Positions 54,701 through 63,998 of a DNA stretch of 64,000 nucleotides are shown piece by piece. A model generated the notes under the pieces. That model made no database searches. It saw nothing but the letters and a program-made list of their open reading frames with translations, and was not told where the DNA came from. The position numbers were made by a program, and so were the translations under genes. Numbering within the stretch: the first letter of the stretch is position 1; every line of letters begins with the position of its first letter. The stretch is from Hemileia vastatrix (taxonomy: Eukaryota > Basidiomycota > Pucciniomycetes > Pucciniales > Zaghouaniaceae): positions 8,959,001 through 9,023,000 of the forward strand of contig JASXTE010000013.1 in assembly GCA_030280995.1 (NCBI GenBank), written 5' to 3'.

Positions 54701-57700
54701 CCCAAGACATGAGAACCATGAGCAAAAGCCATAGGGAAAGAGGTAATAGAGGCAATAATAGAATCCTTTTGTTCACTAGTCAACTGATCACCAAAAGAAG
54801 CGGTATTTATTTCATGTAATAAATCATTCATTTCAGTTGTTGTTCTACCTTTACATTGGGTCAGTGAGTTACAAGATTTCAACAAATTCCCAGAAGGTCT
54901 AGGAGAAGAAATTTTGAATTTTCTTTTCCCATTCATTCCTAAAGTAAAGCAATTATTTGCTGGATACAGTTTCACACCAAACATGGTTAAAATATCATTT
55001 CCCATAATAAACCAATTGCTCAAATTATTATTTTTCATGACAACAAACTCACAAATAGCTCTGACAAAACCACCATTATATTTAAAGAATACAGAGGTTT
55101 TGTATTTGCCAATAGGAAATAAGGTAGAACCATACCCTCTCCATTTTTCAGAAGTTATAGGCAATAATTTACTCAAATATTCCTTATCCACTGAAGCCAA
55201 AGCTTTTTCAGATACTACACTTCCTCCAGCACCAGAATCAAGAACTACATCAACATTTTTACCATTAATGATAACAGGTGCCTTTAAAGGGGATATAGGA
55301 ATAGAATTGTTAGTAATATCTTTAATTATCTCAGCATTTTCTACTGAAGATAAATTCAATACACAATCTTCAGATATATTATTTAAATAATGGACATCAT
55401 CTTCCAACATTAAAACATCTTTAACAGATTCATTGTCATAGGAGATATTACTTTCACAGTCACTGGAAGAATTATTGACATCAAGTTCAACTTCATCAGT
55501 GTCTTCATTTTGTTCAACAAGATGAATTTTCTTGTCAAAAACATGACCCTTCTGCCACAGTTTGTTACATTTATAACAAGTATTTGTTGCATATTTTTTA
55601 GGTGCAACTGGGGCAGAGGGTTTACCAGATTTTTCTGGGAGCTTTATAGAAGGTTTATTCTGATCATTATAAGATTTACTAAGGTAATTCTTTGGTTCAT
55701 ATCTATGGTTGAGTAGTACTTCATTACAGATATTAATGAAAGAAGAATTTTCCCTTACATGCTCAGTTCTAGCAACAATCAAATCCCTAAGAGAATTTGG
55801 TAATTTATACAAGATTTTATCTCTCCAAATATCATAATCCATCTTTGGATCAATTGCTCTAAGGATTTTAGTTATTTTCATCAGAAAAACAATAGGCTTT
55901 TCAACAGAGGAGGATACATATCTAGTATTCTCATACAGTCTCTGCTGAGCTAACCTGAATTTTGAACCACCAAACTGATTCTCAATCAAGGATTTCCAAT
56001 CATTCCATGTATAATGATTGTTATCTAAGAGGACAGATTCATACCACATCAAGGCTACATTGGAAAATAAAGAAATTAGCTTAGAAACAATTTCCTCATC
56101 AGGTAGTTTATAAGATCTCTTTAAATTATCAATTCTCTGGATAAAGTGTTGCCAATCAGAGGAAGAATCACCATCAAAGGTAGGATATTGGTCTAACTTA
56201 GGCCAATTTTTCTGACTACTGGGATGGTCCACTTTTTGGTTTGAATTATTCATTAGTAATAATTCCTGAAGTTTAGCCAGGTGTTCAGAAATTTCATTAT
56301 TTACAGAAACAGCTGGTGCATGATCATCACAAGATTTTTTGCTAGTAGCAAAAGATTTTACAGACTCATTGTCAGATTGTTTAATGGTTGAAATATAAGG
56401 AAGAAAGGATGAACTTTGCTCAGGTTTTTTCCCTTTATTTTTACGCAGCTTATTTACAGAAATCTCATTTAATTCATTATTGATGGTTAAGGTTGAGAAC
56501 TTTTCCTGCAGGTCAGACACATAGTTTCTTATTCTTGGAATTTCAGACATCTGGTCATTTACTTTTGCAAGAGATAGAACATTTCTGTCCTCAGAAACTG
56601 AGTGTTTGGTACTTAGTGCATGGAAATCATTTTTTAGCTTCTTAAACTCATTTTGCAGAGATTTTATTTCATTCTTGAATGAATAATTTTCCTCAATAAG
56701 GGGTTTCAATTCACTCAAGGTCTTATGTAGACTGATATTTCTATCTGAGATAGCTCTATGGTCACTTCTTATTTGTTTTTGTTGACTAATAACAATATTC
56801 AAGGTTTCTTTGATTTTTAAATAAGCTGTATCTTGTACAGAAGAACTCACTTTACATTGCAAGTGTAAATTATTTAATCTATCATTTTCATGGATTAACA
56901 CATCTCTCACATGTTTGTCTTTCACAATATTAAAATCAAGGGTATCTTTCAATATTTCCTCAGAAGTTTTTTCAATTAAGGTATAGATTTCAGGGGGAAC
57001 AGAATCATTTTTAATTGCAAGAGAAGGATTAATTAAAGATGTAGAAGTTAAATGTAAAGGTTCATCAAATGACAATTTGGTAATTACATCAATAGGGCTA
57101 CTAGTTACAGGAAGCTGTCTTTTAACAGGTTTAACTGTTCTTTCACCATGTTCAATAATATTACCTGTAGAAGAAGTCTTATTAGAAAACATACCCAAGT
57201 GACTATCAACCAAATTACTTACCATGGCAGAGGAGGAAACTTCCCCTGGGACTGGGTTTGGGATTGTGCTTGGGCCTTCTTTCTCCTGCCTTGTTGGTAG
57301 GGATGAGGAGGTGGATGGAAATTGGGTGTTCTGGATGGGCCAGGCTGATGATGAGGAGGGTGTTGCACATTCTGTTGGTAGTGACTCATTAGATAATCCC
57401 ATTTCCATTGCTCTACTTCCATAGTATTTGGATTTTGGATGGTTGAGCTGGGTGGCTGTGAAGGTTGAGCCTGAAACTGAGGCTGATTGGGAGGCAACTG
57501 AGGAGGGGCCTGGGCCTGAATCTGGTTCCTGAGTTCTTGGACCTGATCCCACAATGTGTCTACCTTTGCTTTGTACGTCATATTTTCTGTCTTCAACTCT
57601 TTTATATGACTGGATAGGTTGCTGATTTGCTGTGGCAGAGGAAGCTTTTTTATTTTGAAGCCTTTTGGAAGACCTTCTTGAGGCACTAGAGGCTTTACTT

Positions 57701-57900
57701 CCTTCTGTGGTACTGGGGGAAGGGGGTTTGGTTTGTTTGCATTTCCTGTCATTTCCACATCCTGCAGTATGTGAATTCTTTGTGTTAGCATAAGATTTTT
57801 TATGACCAACTTTAGAAGAACTTACAGTGTCAGCATCATAGTCAATTTCTATCTCATCCACTTGCATGTTATCCATTTTTTCTGCCAAATTGTTGGACAT
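51733..57900 (-). CDS. F3-a Gag-Pol polyprotein (2,055 aa)
   Basis: One uninterrupted frame from ATG 57900. Order: disordered N-terminus; coiled-coil-rich region (about 330-500); gag domain (NWPKLDQYPTFDG, about 563-740); a knuckle that keeps CYKC (about 775) but has Gln and Phe where F3-b has the His and last Cys; protease DSGAGG (about 888); RT with YIDD (about 1243); RNase H with TDAS (about 1391) but Lys at about 1437 where F3-b has the conserved Glu (TQLECLAVV); integrase with an HHCC-type zinc site, Asp about 1695 (NMDF), Asp about 1757 (SDRD), Glu about 1793 (AERM) and a GPF module (about 1938); AT-hook KRRGRPKK (about 1984-1991); C-terminal chromodomain (about 1995-2050). Single-frame Gag-Pol is known from other chromoviruses. 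Despite the open frame, the knuckle and RNase H changes suggest this copy may not move by itself. Confidence 0.93.
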   Translation of the reverse strand: MSNNLAEKMDNMQVDEIEIDYDADTVSSSKVGHKKSYANTKNSHTAGCGNDRKCKQTKPPSPSTTEGSKASSASRRSSKRLQNKKASSATANQQPIQSYKRVEDRKYDVQSKGRHIVGSGPRTQEPDSGPGPSSVASQSASVSGSTFTATQLNHPKSKYYGSRAMEMGLSNESLPTECATPSSSSAWPIQNTQFPSTSSSLPTRQEKEGPSTIPNPVPGEVSSSAMVSNLVDSHLGMFSNKTSSTGNIIEHGERTVKPVKRQLPVTSSPIDVITKLSFDEPLHLTSTSLINPSLAIKNDSVPPEIYTLIEKTSEEILKDTLDFNIVKDKHVRDVLIHENDRLNNLHLQCKVSSSVQDTAYLKIKETLNIVISQQKQIRSDHRAISDRNISLHKTLSELKPLIEENYSFKNEIKSLQNEFKKLKNDFHALSTKHSVSEDRNVLSLAKVNDQMSEIPRIRNYVSDLQEKFSTLTINNELNEISVNKLRKNKGKKPEQSSSFLPYISTIKQSDNESVKSFATSKKSCDDHAPAVSVNNEISEHLAKLQELLLMNNSNQKVDHPSSQKNWPKLDQYPTFDGDSSSDWQHFIQRIDNLKRSYKLPDEEIVSKLISLFSNVALMWYESVLLDNNHYTWNDWKSLIENQFGGSKFRLAQQRLYENTRYVSSSVEKPIVFLMKITKILRAIDPKMDYDIWRDKILYKLPNSLRDLIVARTEHVRENSSFINICNEVLLNHRYEPKNYLSKSYNDQNKPSIKLPEKSGKPSAPVAPKKYATNTCYKCNKLWQKGHVFDKKIHLVEQNEDTDEVELDVNNSSSDCESNISYDNESVKDVLMLEDDVHYLNNISEDCVLNLSSVENAEIIKDITNNSIPISPLKAPVIINGKNVDVVLDSGAGGSVVSEKALASVDKEYLSKLLPITSEKWRGYGSTLFPIGKYKTSVFFKYNGGFVRAICEFVVMKNNNLSNWFIMGNDILTMFGVKLYPANNCFTLGMNGKRKFKISSPRPSGNLLKSCNSLTQCKGRTTTEMNDLLHEINTASFGDQLTSEQKDSIIASITSFPMAFAHGSHVLGIVQEEMKITLSCNLSDIPPTLKKKPYPASPSKRKDIEDNIETLLKMNIIEKVDVTPKYCVISPVLISYEKDKARLCGDYRALNTYTVDDIYPLPRINSIHATLQGAKFISCLDGNKGYHQVPVEKNSQNFLLIATHMGIYKYVRMPFGPKNAPSVFQKVMDNTFHQEIIEGWLMVYIDDIIVFSKTFDEHMIHLNRVFQKMDEINMTLSLKKCKFGFQSLKVLGHVVSGLQICVDHNKVAAIQNVKAPTSVREIQSFLGMCGYYRQYIKNYQVIALPLTKLTRKDVAFLWNNDCQKAFNTLKSCLMTAPILALPDFNKPFVLYTDASFIGLGDALYQKQIINDKYSEVVICYISRTLRNSELKYGSTQLKCLAVVWALEKIHYYLDDQKFELVTDCSAVKSLLNLKTPNRHMFRWQLAVQEYRGRMTIIHRAGNVHSNVDMLSRLPLPNNDSNPAYVPEDNTVHIHGIFIVDMEEELLQLILDSYNKDSDLNKLVTILNDPKNASIQALIKTLPAKYQNALNKGKFSIEDGYIYYRRKLTNVIVIPPSMKETILKLCHYDILAGHFDLEKTLIRIKNTAWWANMSEDTKLYVESCDSCQKSKRLTGKRAGLLQHIEAPSAPWQIINMDFVTGLPVSGKDSFNSCWVIVDRFTKMCKFIPTHKDVSTKELAFLWWSYMFNIIGFPKAIISDRDPKFTSEFWTSLMDICGCELKFSTAHHPQTDGLAERMIQTLEDMIRRYCAFGLEYKDNDRFTHDWATLLPGLEFAYNSTVHSVAEKKPFELWLGYVPNTPAQILNNKLPKLELHPGVKSFMQMQQLCRKHAQSCIDKAFEYEKKRWDKSHKEYTFNKGDEVLISTVHFNLQGNHKLKDPFVGPFVVKRMVGDNAVEVVLYSPYDRKHPVFPISLLKPYTSNSDLFPKRRGRPKKNPQEVTETAEIDKILNDRIITSERGTEYLLRYKNKSSEHDAWIPGKEISNLPALLKKYKKKKS
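57219..57752 (-). CDS. F3 overlapping-frame protein, F3-a copy (177 aa)
   Basis: This frame is shifted by one relative to gag-pol and lies over its codons about 50-227. The ATG at 57752 is chosen because QDVEM is shared with F3-b and F3-d; the open frame extends upstream to 57809. Order: Pro-rich N-terminus; LPKGFKIKKLPLPQQ; a probable coiled coil with HIKELKTEN; Pro/Gln-rich part; KWDYLMSHYQQN; PPHPYQQGRRKK; C-terminus FPPLPW. F3-b ends at the same point with RKPW. Conservation of a second frame over gag is strong evidence that it is translated. Function is not known. Confidence 0.65.
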   Translation of the reverse strand: MTGNANKPNPLPPVPQKEVKPLVPQEGLPKGFKIKKLPLPQQISNLSSHIKELKTENMTYKAKVDTLWDQVQELRNQIQAQAPPQLPPNQPQFQAQPSQPPSSTIQNPNTMEVEQWKWDYLMSHYQQNVQHPPHHQPGPSRTPNFHPPPHPYQQGRRKKAQAQSQTQSQGKFPPLPW

Positions 57901-58592
57901 ACTAGTGGGAAGATTTATAATTTACTTTTTACTTTATAAAAAAAATAATAAAAGTTAGTCAATAATTGCTCCAAATAATAAAAAAAAAATATTTAATTAA
58001 TTAAATTATAGAAAAAATAATTTTCAATATAAAGTAATAATTAAAAAATTAATTTTTTAAAAAAAAATGGATTGCAAGGTTAAATTGGGAATAACAAGTA
58101 AGTTAATTCAACCAATTAATTACCTATATTAAATATGGCAATATATTGGGACTAAGCACAATGTACTTTTAAGTCAATTAAAATTAACAATAATTAATAA
58201 TAAAAAAAAAATTAAATTAATAATTCAATTTGTATTAATAATAATGTCAATTCTTCTAGGACTAAGAGGATTTAACACTCTATAATGGTCAACTAGGAAA
58301 AAAAAAATTTAAAAATTGAACACTTACACTCAGTGAATCAGCAATTAAGCCACAATCACTGTTATTGCAATAAAAATATAGTAATATGAGTGAGAGGCGC
58401 AAAGGTGAACTTACTATAGTGATCGAAAAATCACTTCAAAATAATATAAAAATTAATATTATATAAACCTAAGATGTCGAACCCAAGTTCGAAACACAGT
58501 CGCGGCAAAAGTTTCGTTTTGCTAGGTGGTCCGTGCGTTTTGTCGTTCGTCGCCAGGCTTGATCGTCGTCGTCGTTTTGGAAAGGTCCCCAG
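57901..58592 (-). other. F3-a 5' leader and primer site
   Basis: AT-rich untranslated leader. It keeps the CTAG-bounded inverted repeat (about 58254-58297, TTCTAGGACTAAG to GTCAACTAGG on the plus strand), but the CAGTTGA/TCCTG repeats are poorly kept. The presumed primer site TGGGGACCTTTCCAAAACG (minus strand, about 58573-58591) lies 2 nt from the LTR. A GTC/GAC-rich stretch follows (about 58500-58580). No gene is supported. Confidence 0.65.
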
Positions 58593-58593
58593 T

Positions 58594-59730
58594 TGTCGGT
58601 CAGTCGTCTAGAAGTAGGTAAGGAAAATAGGAGAAAAGGAGGAGAGAAGGAGGAGGGCAAGGGAAAAATAAAAGAAATAAACTAAAATAGAATATTTAAT
58701 TTATTTAAAAGGAAAACAACAGCGAGTAACCTGAGAGATGACAAAAACTTAGGATTTATTAATAATAATATTATTTGATGTAAGGTTTCTGCGCGGCAAA
58801 CACTTTTAATTACTATCAGACTTAAAGCAACCTTGAATTTTGTTATATAGACTTTTAATTAGATTTGTATTACTAATAAAAAATATAAACATAATAAAAT
58901 AGTTATTTAATTTGTTGAGTGTGTAATAAGTGATGAGGCTACAGGGGATTATCCAAGGCCCTTTTATAGGCAATGGGTCCTCTGAAGCGCTACTATCTTT
59001 GTAAATACAATGATTAGAATGGAATAAAACAAATATATCAAAAGAGTAAATGAAACATAACAATATAGAGAAAAACATGAAACAAATAATTAAAACCCCA
59101 ATTAAGAATCCAATTTCACCGCCATTAATTCCCAAATCAGTAAGTGACAATAGTGAATAACTAAACAAGATTGGAAACATAGGAACTATGAGAAATATAA
59201 TTCCAAACAGATGGTACATTCTGATTAAAGGACATTTTAAGTGAAACAAAAAATAATTTGACGCAACAAAACAAGCAATTAATCTCAATTTAGTCCAAAT
59301 TAATTTATTTGTTTTTTCTAACACAATTAAGGGCCAAAAGAAGCGTCATTAATTATTGTTTAGTATCATATGAGAGGTATTATTTAATATATAAATTTAA
59401 GTAATTAATTTAAATATATTATAAATCAATTTTTCACTTGTAATTATAATATATGTTTTTCAATTAATTAAATATAAATTTATAATTATTAAATACATAA
59501 AAATGCGCCATTATTTGTAGAATATATTATATTATGCTCAATTTAATTGTATATAAAAATATATATAACCAATAAATTTAATGTAACATTTGTATATAAT
59601 AAAATTCTTATATAATTTCATTATTCAATAAAATATTAAGTTATATTCATTAAATACAAGTCTTACCCACTCTTTAAGGTTTTATAATTTATATATCATT
59701 TACTGGACTCCTGGAATAGCCTGGCTGACA
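58594..59730 (-). repeat. F3-a 5' LTR
   Basis: Almost identical to 50560-51697. The differences I could see are a one-base A-run change and four substitutions. It carries the same TATA box (about 58960-58974) and hydrophobic frame (58806-59324). Confidence 0.93.
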
Positions 59731-60208
59731 ATACAAGAGAAGATGAAGGCTGCTGGCTATTATAGGACCTTTTGTGCTTCAAGATGTTGGAAGAAGGAGA
59801 AGAATTGTTAGAAGGTTGAAGCATGGCCCTGGGAGCAGCAAGAGTTCTTGGGGGAGTAGCAGCAAGTCTAGATTGGAGAGAAGGACCCAGAGGATTAGGT
59901 GATGGAGAAAGATTTAAATAGGCTGATGGAGAAAAAGGGATGGGATCTTTAGAGGTTGATGGAATAGGGGGTGGAGTAGAAGGTGAAGAAGAAGGAAGAG
60001 GTTTGCAGAAGGCGGCGAAGCTAGTAGCAGTGATGGGGAAAGAACCACAGTTCAAGCCAGAACATTTTCTTTTCTTCTCATAGCAGGATAAACAGGCCCT
60101 GTTATAAGTGTGCTTTTGCCAGTTAAAAGAGAAGATACATTCCCTATGGGTGAAGGCACAGTATTTGCAAGATTGATCAGCTGAAGCAATGAAGTCAGAA
60201 GGTTTCAT
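59731..60208 (-). CDS. Antisense gene B of F2-b, 5' part with zinc-cluster motif
   Basis: ATG 60208 (MKPSDFIASADQS). The N-terminus has six cysteines spaced CX2CX6CX14CX2CX6C (CKYCAFTHREC, CLSCYEKKRKC), which fits the fungal Zn2Cys6 binuclear cluster. A long Ser/Pro-rich linker follows. The frame is cut at 59731 by F3-a and continues at 50554. The gene reads against the element, between pol and the 3' LTR. The 315-aa product would most likely bind DNA in the nucleus (family inference). It is intact apart from the insertion, while gag-pol of F2-b has four stops. Upstream on its strand lie the TAAACT hairpins (60309-60781). Confidence 0.7.
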
Positions 60209-60308
60209 CTTGTTAGGAGATTTTTTTTTTTTTTTGAAGAAGAAAACTTGAAACTAGGATGAAGAAAGCTGGTGGCAAAATCTGGGTTCAAGGATAGAGA
60301 AGTTGTTA

Positions 60309-60781
60309 GGTCCACCAAGACCTTAAACTGGACTATTATCAAGTTTTGGGTCCACCATGACCTTAAACTGGATTTCTTATCGATTAAATGTTTGGTCCAC
60401 CATGACTTTAAACTGGTAGTTCATTCATTGTTTAGTCCACTATGACTTTAAACTGGAAAATTAATATCTGCAGGATAATTCAACATTCATTTGTCCACTA
60501 TGACCTTATACTGGATTACTTGTCGATCAAATGTTTGGTCCACTATGACATTAAACTGGATTATCAAATTTATTCAATCTTTGGTCAAGCCTAGGCCTTA
60601 CTTAGGAATATATCAAGTTATTTATGCACTTAAACAATCTTTGGTCCACCAAGACCATAAACTGGCAATCGATTATATGTTTGGTCCACCAAGACTATAA
60701 ACTGGAATGTCAATCTTGTTTGGATAACTCAATTCAATCTTTTAATTTATCACTGTCCACTAAGACTCTAAACTGGTTATT
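60309..60781 (+). repeat. F2-b 3' hairpin cluster, GGTC/GACC and AGTC/GACT arms
   Basis: About nine copies of arm-(6-nt loop)-arm-N-TAAACTGG lie at 60309, 60349, 60394, 60434, 60492, 60537, 60643, 60686 and 60754, some with single changes. F2-a has the homologous cluster at 29416-29781 but lacks some copies. Confidence 0.88.
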
Positions 60782-61366
60782 CAATTATTTCTGGAATTGG
60801 GTGCTGATAGCTTTAGAAGGTTAAAATTATAGGTGGTGATGATGCCAAGGAAAGCATAATGGTTAATTAGGTGAAATTTGTGGCGCTTTAACATGGTCTA
60901 AAGTTAATATTATTATTGGAAGCCTGGCAAAAGTATTTTATGGGTTTGCTGTATAGCAAAGTTTGAAAATTGTGATGAAGGAATCAGAAGTTAGGATGGT
61001 AGTTGGATTTTAGGGAATGATTTTTTTTAGTGCCTCATAGTTAGGCCATTTTTTTTTTGGTGTGAAGCTTGGAGGACCTTATGGCGAGATTGGAATCATA
61101 GAATTCGGCTCAGTGGGGGGCCCTATGAGGTTGGAATCAGGAGTATTCGGCTCATAGGAAGATCCACTCTCTCAATGCTGTGACAAGAAGGAAGACTGGT
61201 ATATGGGAGTCTGAAGGGATTCAAACCTTGCTCTCAGTAGTGGAATAATCACAAGATTTATATTATTTTATTTTATGTTATATCAAGCCAGAGAAGAAAG
61301 AAAACATCATTTATGTTGAAAGTTTAAGAAGACCAAGCAAAAACAAAATTTTATCAAGTTATACTG
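60782..61366 (+). other. F2-b conserved non-coding stretch
   Basis: It matches F2-a 29782-30373. No gene is supported; frames are broken differently in the two copies. It forms the 3' flank of antisense gene A. Confidence 0.6.
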
Positions 61367-62059
61367 TTAGAAAAGATAATTTCTTTGAAATTGTTCAACA
61401 TCATTATCAAAGCTTTGCATTAAAATTCTTCTTTTCATGAGGTCTTCATGGTTATTAGCTGGAGTTTCTTGAAAATAGGCCAGCATTTTTCGTTTCAACT
61501 CATTAGTAAAGTCAAGAAAAAGATAGCGATGAAAATTTGGGTAATGATTGATATAGTCCGTCTTCACTCTACCAACATCATCAGTGTTGGTTATTTCGAC
61601 AGCTAGAAGTTCAAATATGTTATTAAGTCATAGGTTTAGTCAATTTTGATTAAAAGTTTTTTTTAGTAAGATAAATAGGGTCTTACATTTAGAGCCAGGA
61701 AACATAGTCTCAGAAAAGTTAGTTGGGGGTACTGGCGTTATAGGATTAGGATCTTGTGAAGGCAAAATTAGGCCGGGATCCGTTGATGAAGATTGAACTT
61801 TTGAAGCTGTTTTTGATCTTATTTGTTTTAAGAAGACAGGAATTTTGGATCGCTTTTTAGAAGTTGAGGGATCAGGGAGAGCTGCTGGTCCTAAATATAC
61901 GTTTGTTTTAGAAGGAACTATTGGCCGGTTGCATTTGACTTTTTTCACACGGCATAAGTCGCAAGCTGTTCTGCCAGGAAGATTAGGGTTGGACATTAAA
62001 CAAGGTACCTGGTATCGAGCGCAGAGTTCACATGGAGCGACAAGTTCTTTGGAAGACAT
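61367..62059 (-). CDS. Antisense gene A of F2-b, zinc-cluster protein (202 aa)
   Basis: Two exons against the element. Exon 1 is 62059-61687 (ATG 62059, MSSKELVAPCELCARYQVPC). An 84-nt intron runs 61686-61603 (GTAAGA to CTTCTAG). Exon 2 is 61602-61367, ending in TAA. The coding length is 609 nt in phase. Six cysteines are spaced CX2CX6CX12CX2CX6C; the second half, ACDLCRVKKVKCNRP, is a textbook half of the fungal Zn2Cys6 DNA-binding cluster. A basic, Ser/Pro-rich middle (STSKKRSK) follows, then a C-terminal helical segment (NELKRKMLAYFQETP) like that of gene B. The start lies 124 bp from the 3' LTR, which could supply an antisense promoter. Role inferred: element-encoded regulator. It is open throughout. 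F2-a has lost all but its last codons. Confidence 0.75.
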
Positions 62060-62172
62060 ATTGATGAAGATGAATTTTATAGTTGATTAAAGAAGATGGT
62101 GGTTGAAGGTTAAAGATGAATATTGTGTTCGACCACTTATGCAAAGTTTTAAGAATGGGGACATTCTCGATT

Positions 62173-62182
62173 GGAGGGAGGA
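62173..62182 (+). other. F2-b polypurine tract
   Basis: GGAGGGAGGA directly before the 3' LTR, as in F2-a. Confidence 0.9.
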
Positions 62183-63296
62183 TGTGGTAGCCTAAAGTTT
62201 AGTACGGCACCTAAGTACGTAAATGGAGTTATTACGGCGTGCAAGATTGGCGTTATTATTTTTTTATATATAAAAGGGTTTTATTTAATTTATTTGAGTT
62301 TTAAATATGAAGAAATTGGTCACGAGCAAATGCCTACACAAATACAATTTATTTTACGGAGAAAACTTATTTTTACGGTCTGAAAAAATTATAAGTATCA
62401 AGTCAAGTCACTCAAGAACCTTGGGAAATTTTCCCAGAATTTTTACTATTTTTCTTATATTTTTAAATGAATTTTAAAGTTTTATAGAAATATTTACGTT
62501 TTCAAAAATTACTTAACTTTGATGAATTTTCACGGGGTAATTAGAGCTGCGCAGACTACGAAAATTAGTTTGGTATGTAAAGGGGAAGTAGCTCTATTAT
62601 GTGTAATTTTTCGAGATTTTTTATTATAGTTTTAAGGTTCTAATTGAGTCCGGAAGTCCGGACAGACTCCGTTTCGACTCCGTACGGACTCCGTACGGGC
62701 TCCGGATTGACTCTGGAAGAGCTCTGGAGGGGAAAACTTAGGCACGTGAATAGGAATACTTAAGCGCTTCTCAAACTCAAAATTGAGGAGGGGGGACAGA
62801 TCATACAGCTTAATCATTAACCACCACGGTCTCATTTTTTATTACTCAACAAATTAAAATAAATTGTAATACCCTTATAACTTTATATTTTATATTTAAC
62901 ATTTTAGAAATACTATTCAACAATTTAAATCACACTTCATATAGGGTATCTTTAGAAAGGTCTTCATCACTGGGACTTGATTATTGCTGTCTCATAAAAA
63001 TTCAAATTATAATAAAAACATAAAAGTCAATCTTTTCAGATCTTTCACTGGTACACCTTAATTGTTGTTATCAGTATTTCTTTCTCAACAGCCACTTTCA
63101 TTTAATCTCAATAAGCGTTAAATATTTTAGAGTTTCATTATTTCCATCAATCAGATCCAAGTAGATTGGTTAGCTTAGTGATTTAGAATTCCCATTTTGT
63201 TATTTTTATTGGAAGGACGGGGTTTTCAGCTAAATCCACATATCTCCTCCGGATTCTGCTTACAGCAAGGCGACTGTAAGAGTTTACCTTACCATA
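62183..63296 (+). repeat. F2-b 3' LTR
   Basis: Ends are as in the 5' LTR. The CCG/CGG array is at 62647-62706 with three ACTCCG units. It is followed by the CCGC duplication and resumed F1-R gag. It could also drive antisense genes A and B; I see no direct evidence of a start site. Confidence 0.93.
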
Positions 63297-63300
63297 CCGC

Positions 63301-63998
63301 CCCTGCCAATCACCCTTCTGGTCAATCCTCAGAACCTGGACCATCTAACTCTCTGGAAGATTTCATGAGACTTTTTATGAAAACCCTTTCAAATCCAACA
63401 TCTTCAGAGGGATCTAAGTTCAAAACTCCTTCTATGAAATCTCCTGACAAATTCGACGGAGATCACCCCGACAGATTGCGACCCTTCTTGCAAACCTGCA
63501 AGCTACTGTTCCATAATGACCCTCGAACCTTTAACAGTGACCAATCAAAGGTTGTTTACGCTTCTTCATTCCTAGCTGGGAAAGCAGCAAGATGGTTCGA
63601 ACCTTATCTGCTCATGCTTTCTTCGACAGAAACCCACTTACTTATCAATAATTGGGAAAAGTTCGAAGACCAACTTTTTACGTTGTTTGGGGACCCTAAT
63701 GAAACCGAAAACGCAGAAATTGAACTTGATTTTCTTCGCATGAGTGATAATGGTAAAGCCTCTGAATATATCTCGAACTTCAGAGCACTTCAAACTCGAG
63801 TAGGTTGGAATGATGCTGCCCTTAAGTATCATTTCAAGAAAGGACTTCCTTCAAGGATTCTGGATCAATTAAATCTTCACGGTCAGAAGATGACTACTTT
63901 AACGGATTTAATGGATTGAACCCTCAAACTTGACGGCGTTTATCAAGGACGACTTCAACATCGTCGATATGCCAACAAATCTCAAGGCCTAAATTTTA
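63301..63998 (+). pseudogene. F1-R gag, main domain
   Basis: Continues 40576 in frame. A disordered start (PANHPSGQSSEPGPSN) is followed by the conserved retrotransposon gag domain: KFDGDHPDRLRPFLQTC, WFEPYLL, WEKFEDQLFTLFGDPNE, AELELDF-like EIELDFLRM, YISNFRALQ and KGLPSRILDQL. TGA at 63917-63919 interrupts the frame; homology goes on in frame (TLKLDGVYQGRLQHR) to the window edge. It pairs with the pol type seen at 1-877 as the same family, but that is another copy. Confidence 0.88.

Larger units (their letters stand above)
50560..59730 (-). mobile_element. F3-a, complete young Ty3/Gypsy chromovirus
   Basis: LTRs at 50560-51697 (3') and 58594-59730 (5') with TGTC/GACA ends. The 5-bp duplication ATACA is at 50555-50559 and 59731-59735. 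Total length is 9,171 bp. I see about five differences between its LTRs over 1.14 kb, so it is the youngest insertion of the right-hand nest. It interrupts antisense gene B of F2-b. Confidence 0.95.
40577..63296 (+). mobile_element. F2-b, Ty3/Gypsy element with antisense genes, split by F3-a
   Basis: LTRs are at 40577-41702 and 62183-63296. The exact 4-bp duplication CCGC is at 40573-40576 and 63297-63300. Without F3-a (9,171 bp) it is about 13.5 kb. It is longer than F2-a because it carries two antisense genes between pol and the 3' LTR and a duplicated hairpin block in the spacer. Confidence 0.94.
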
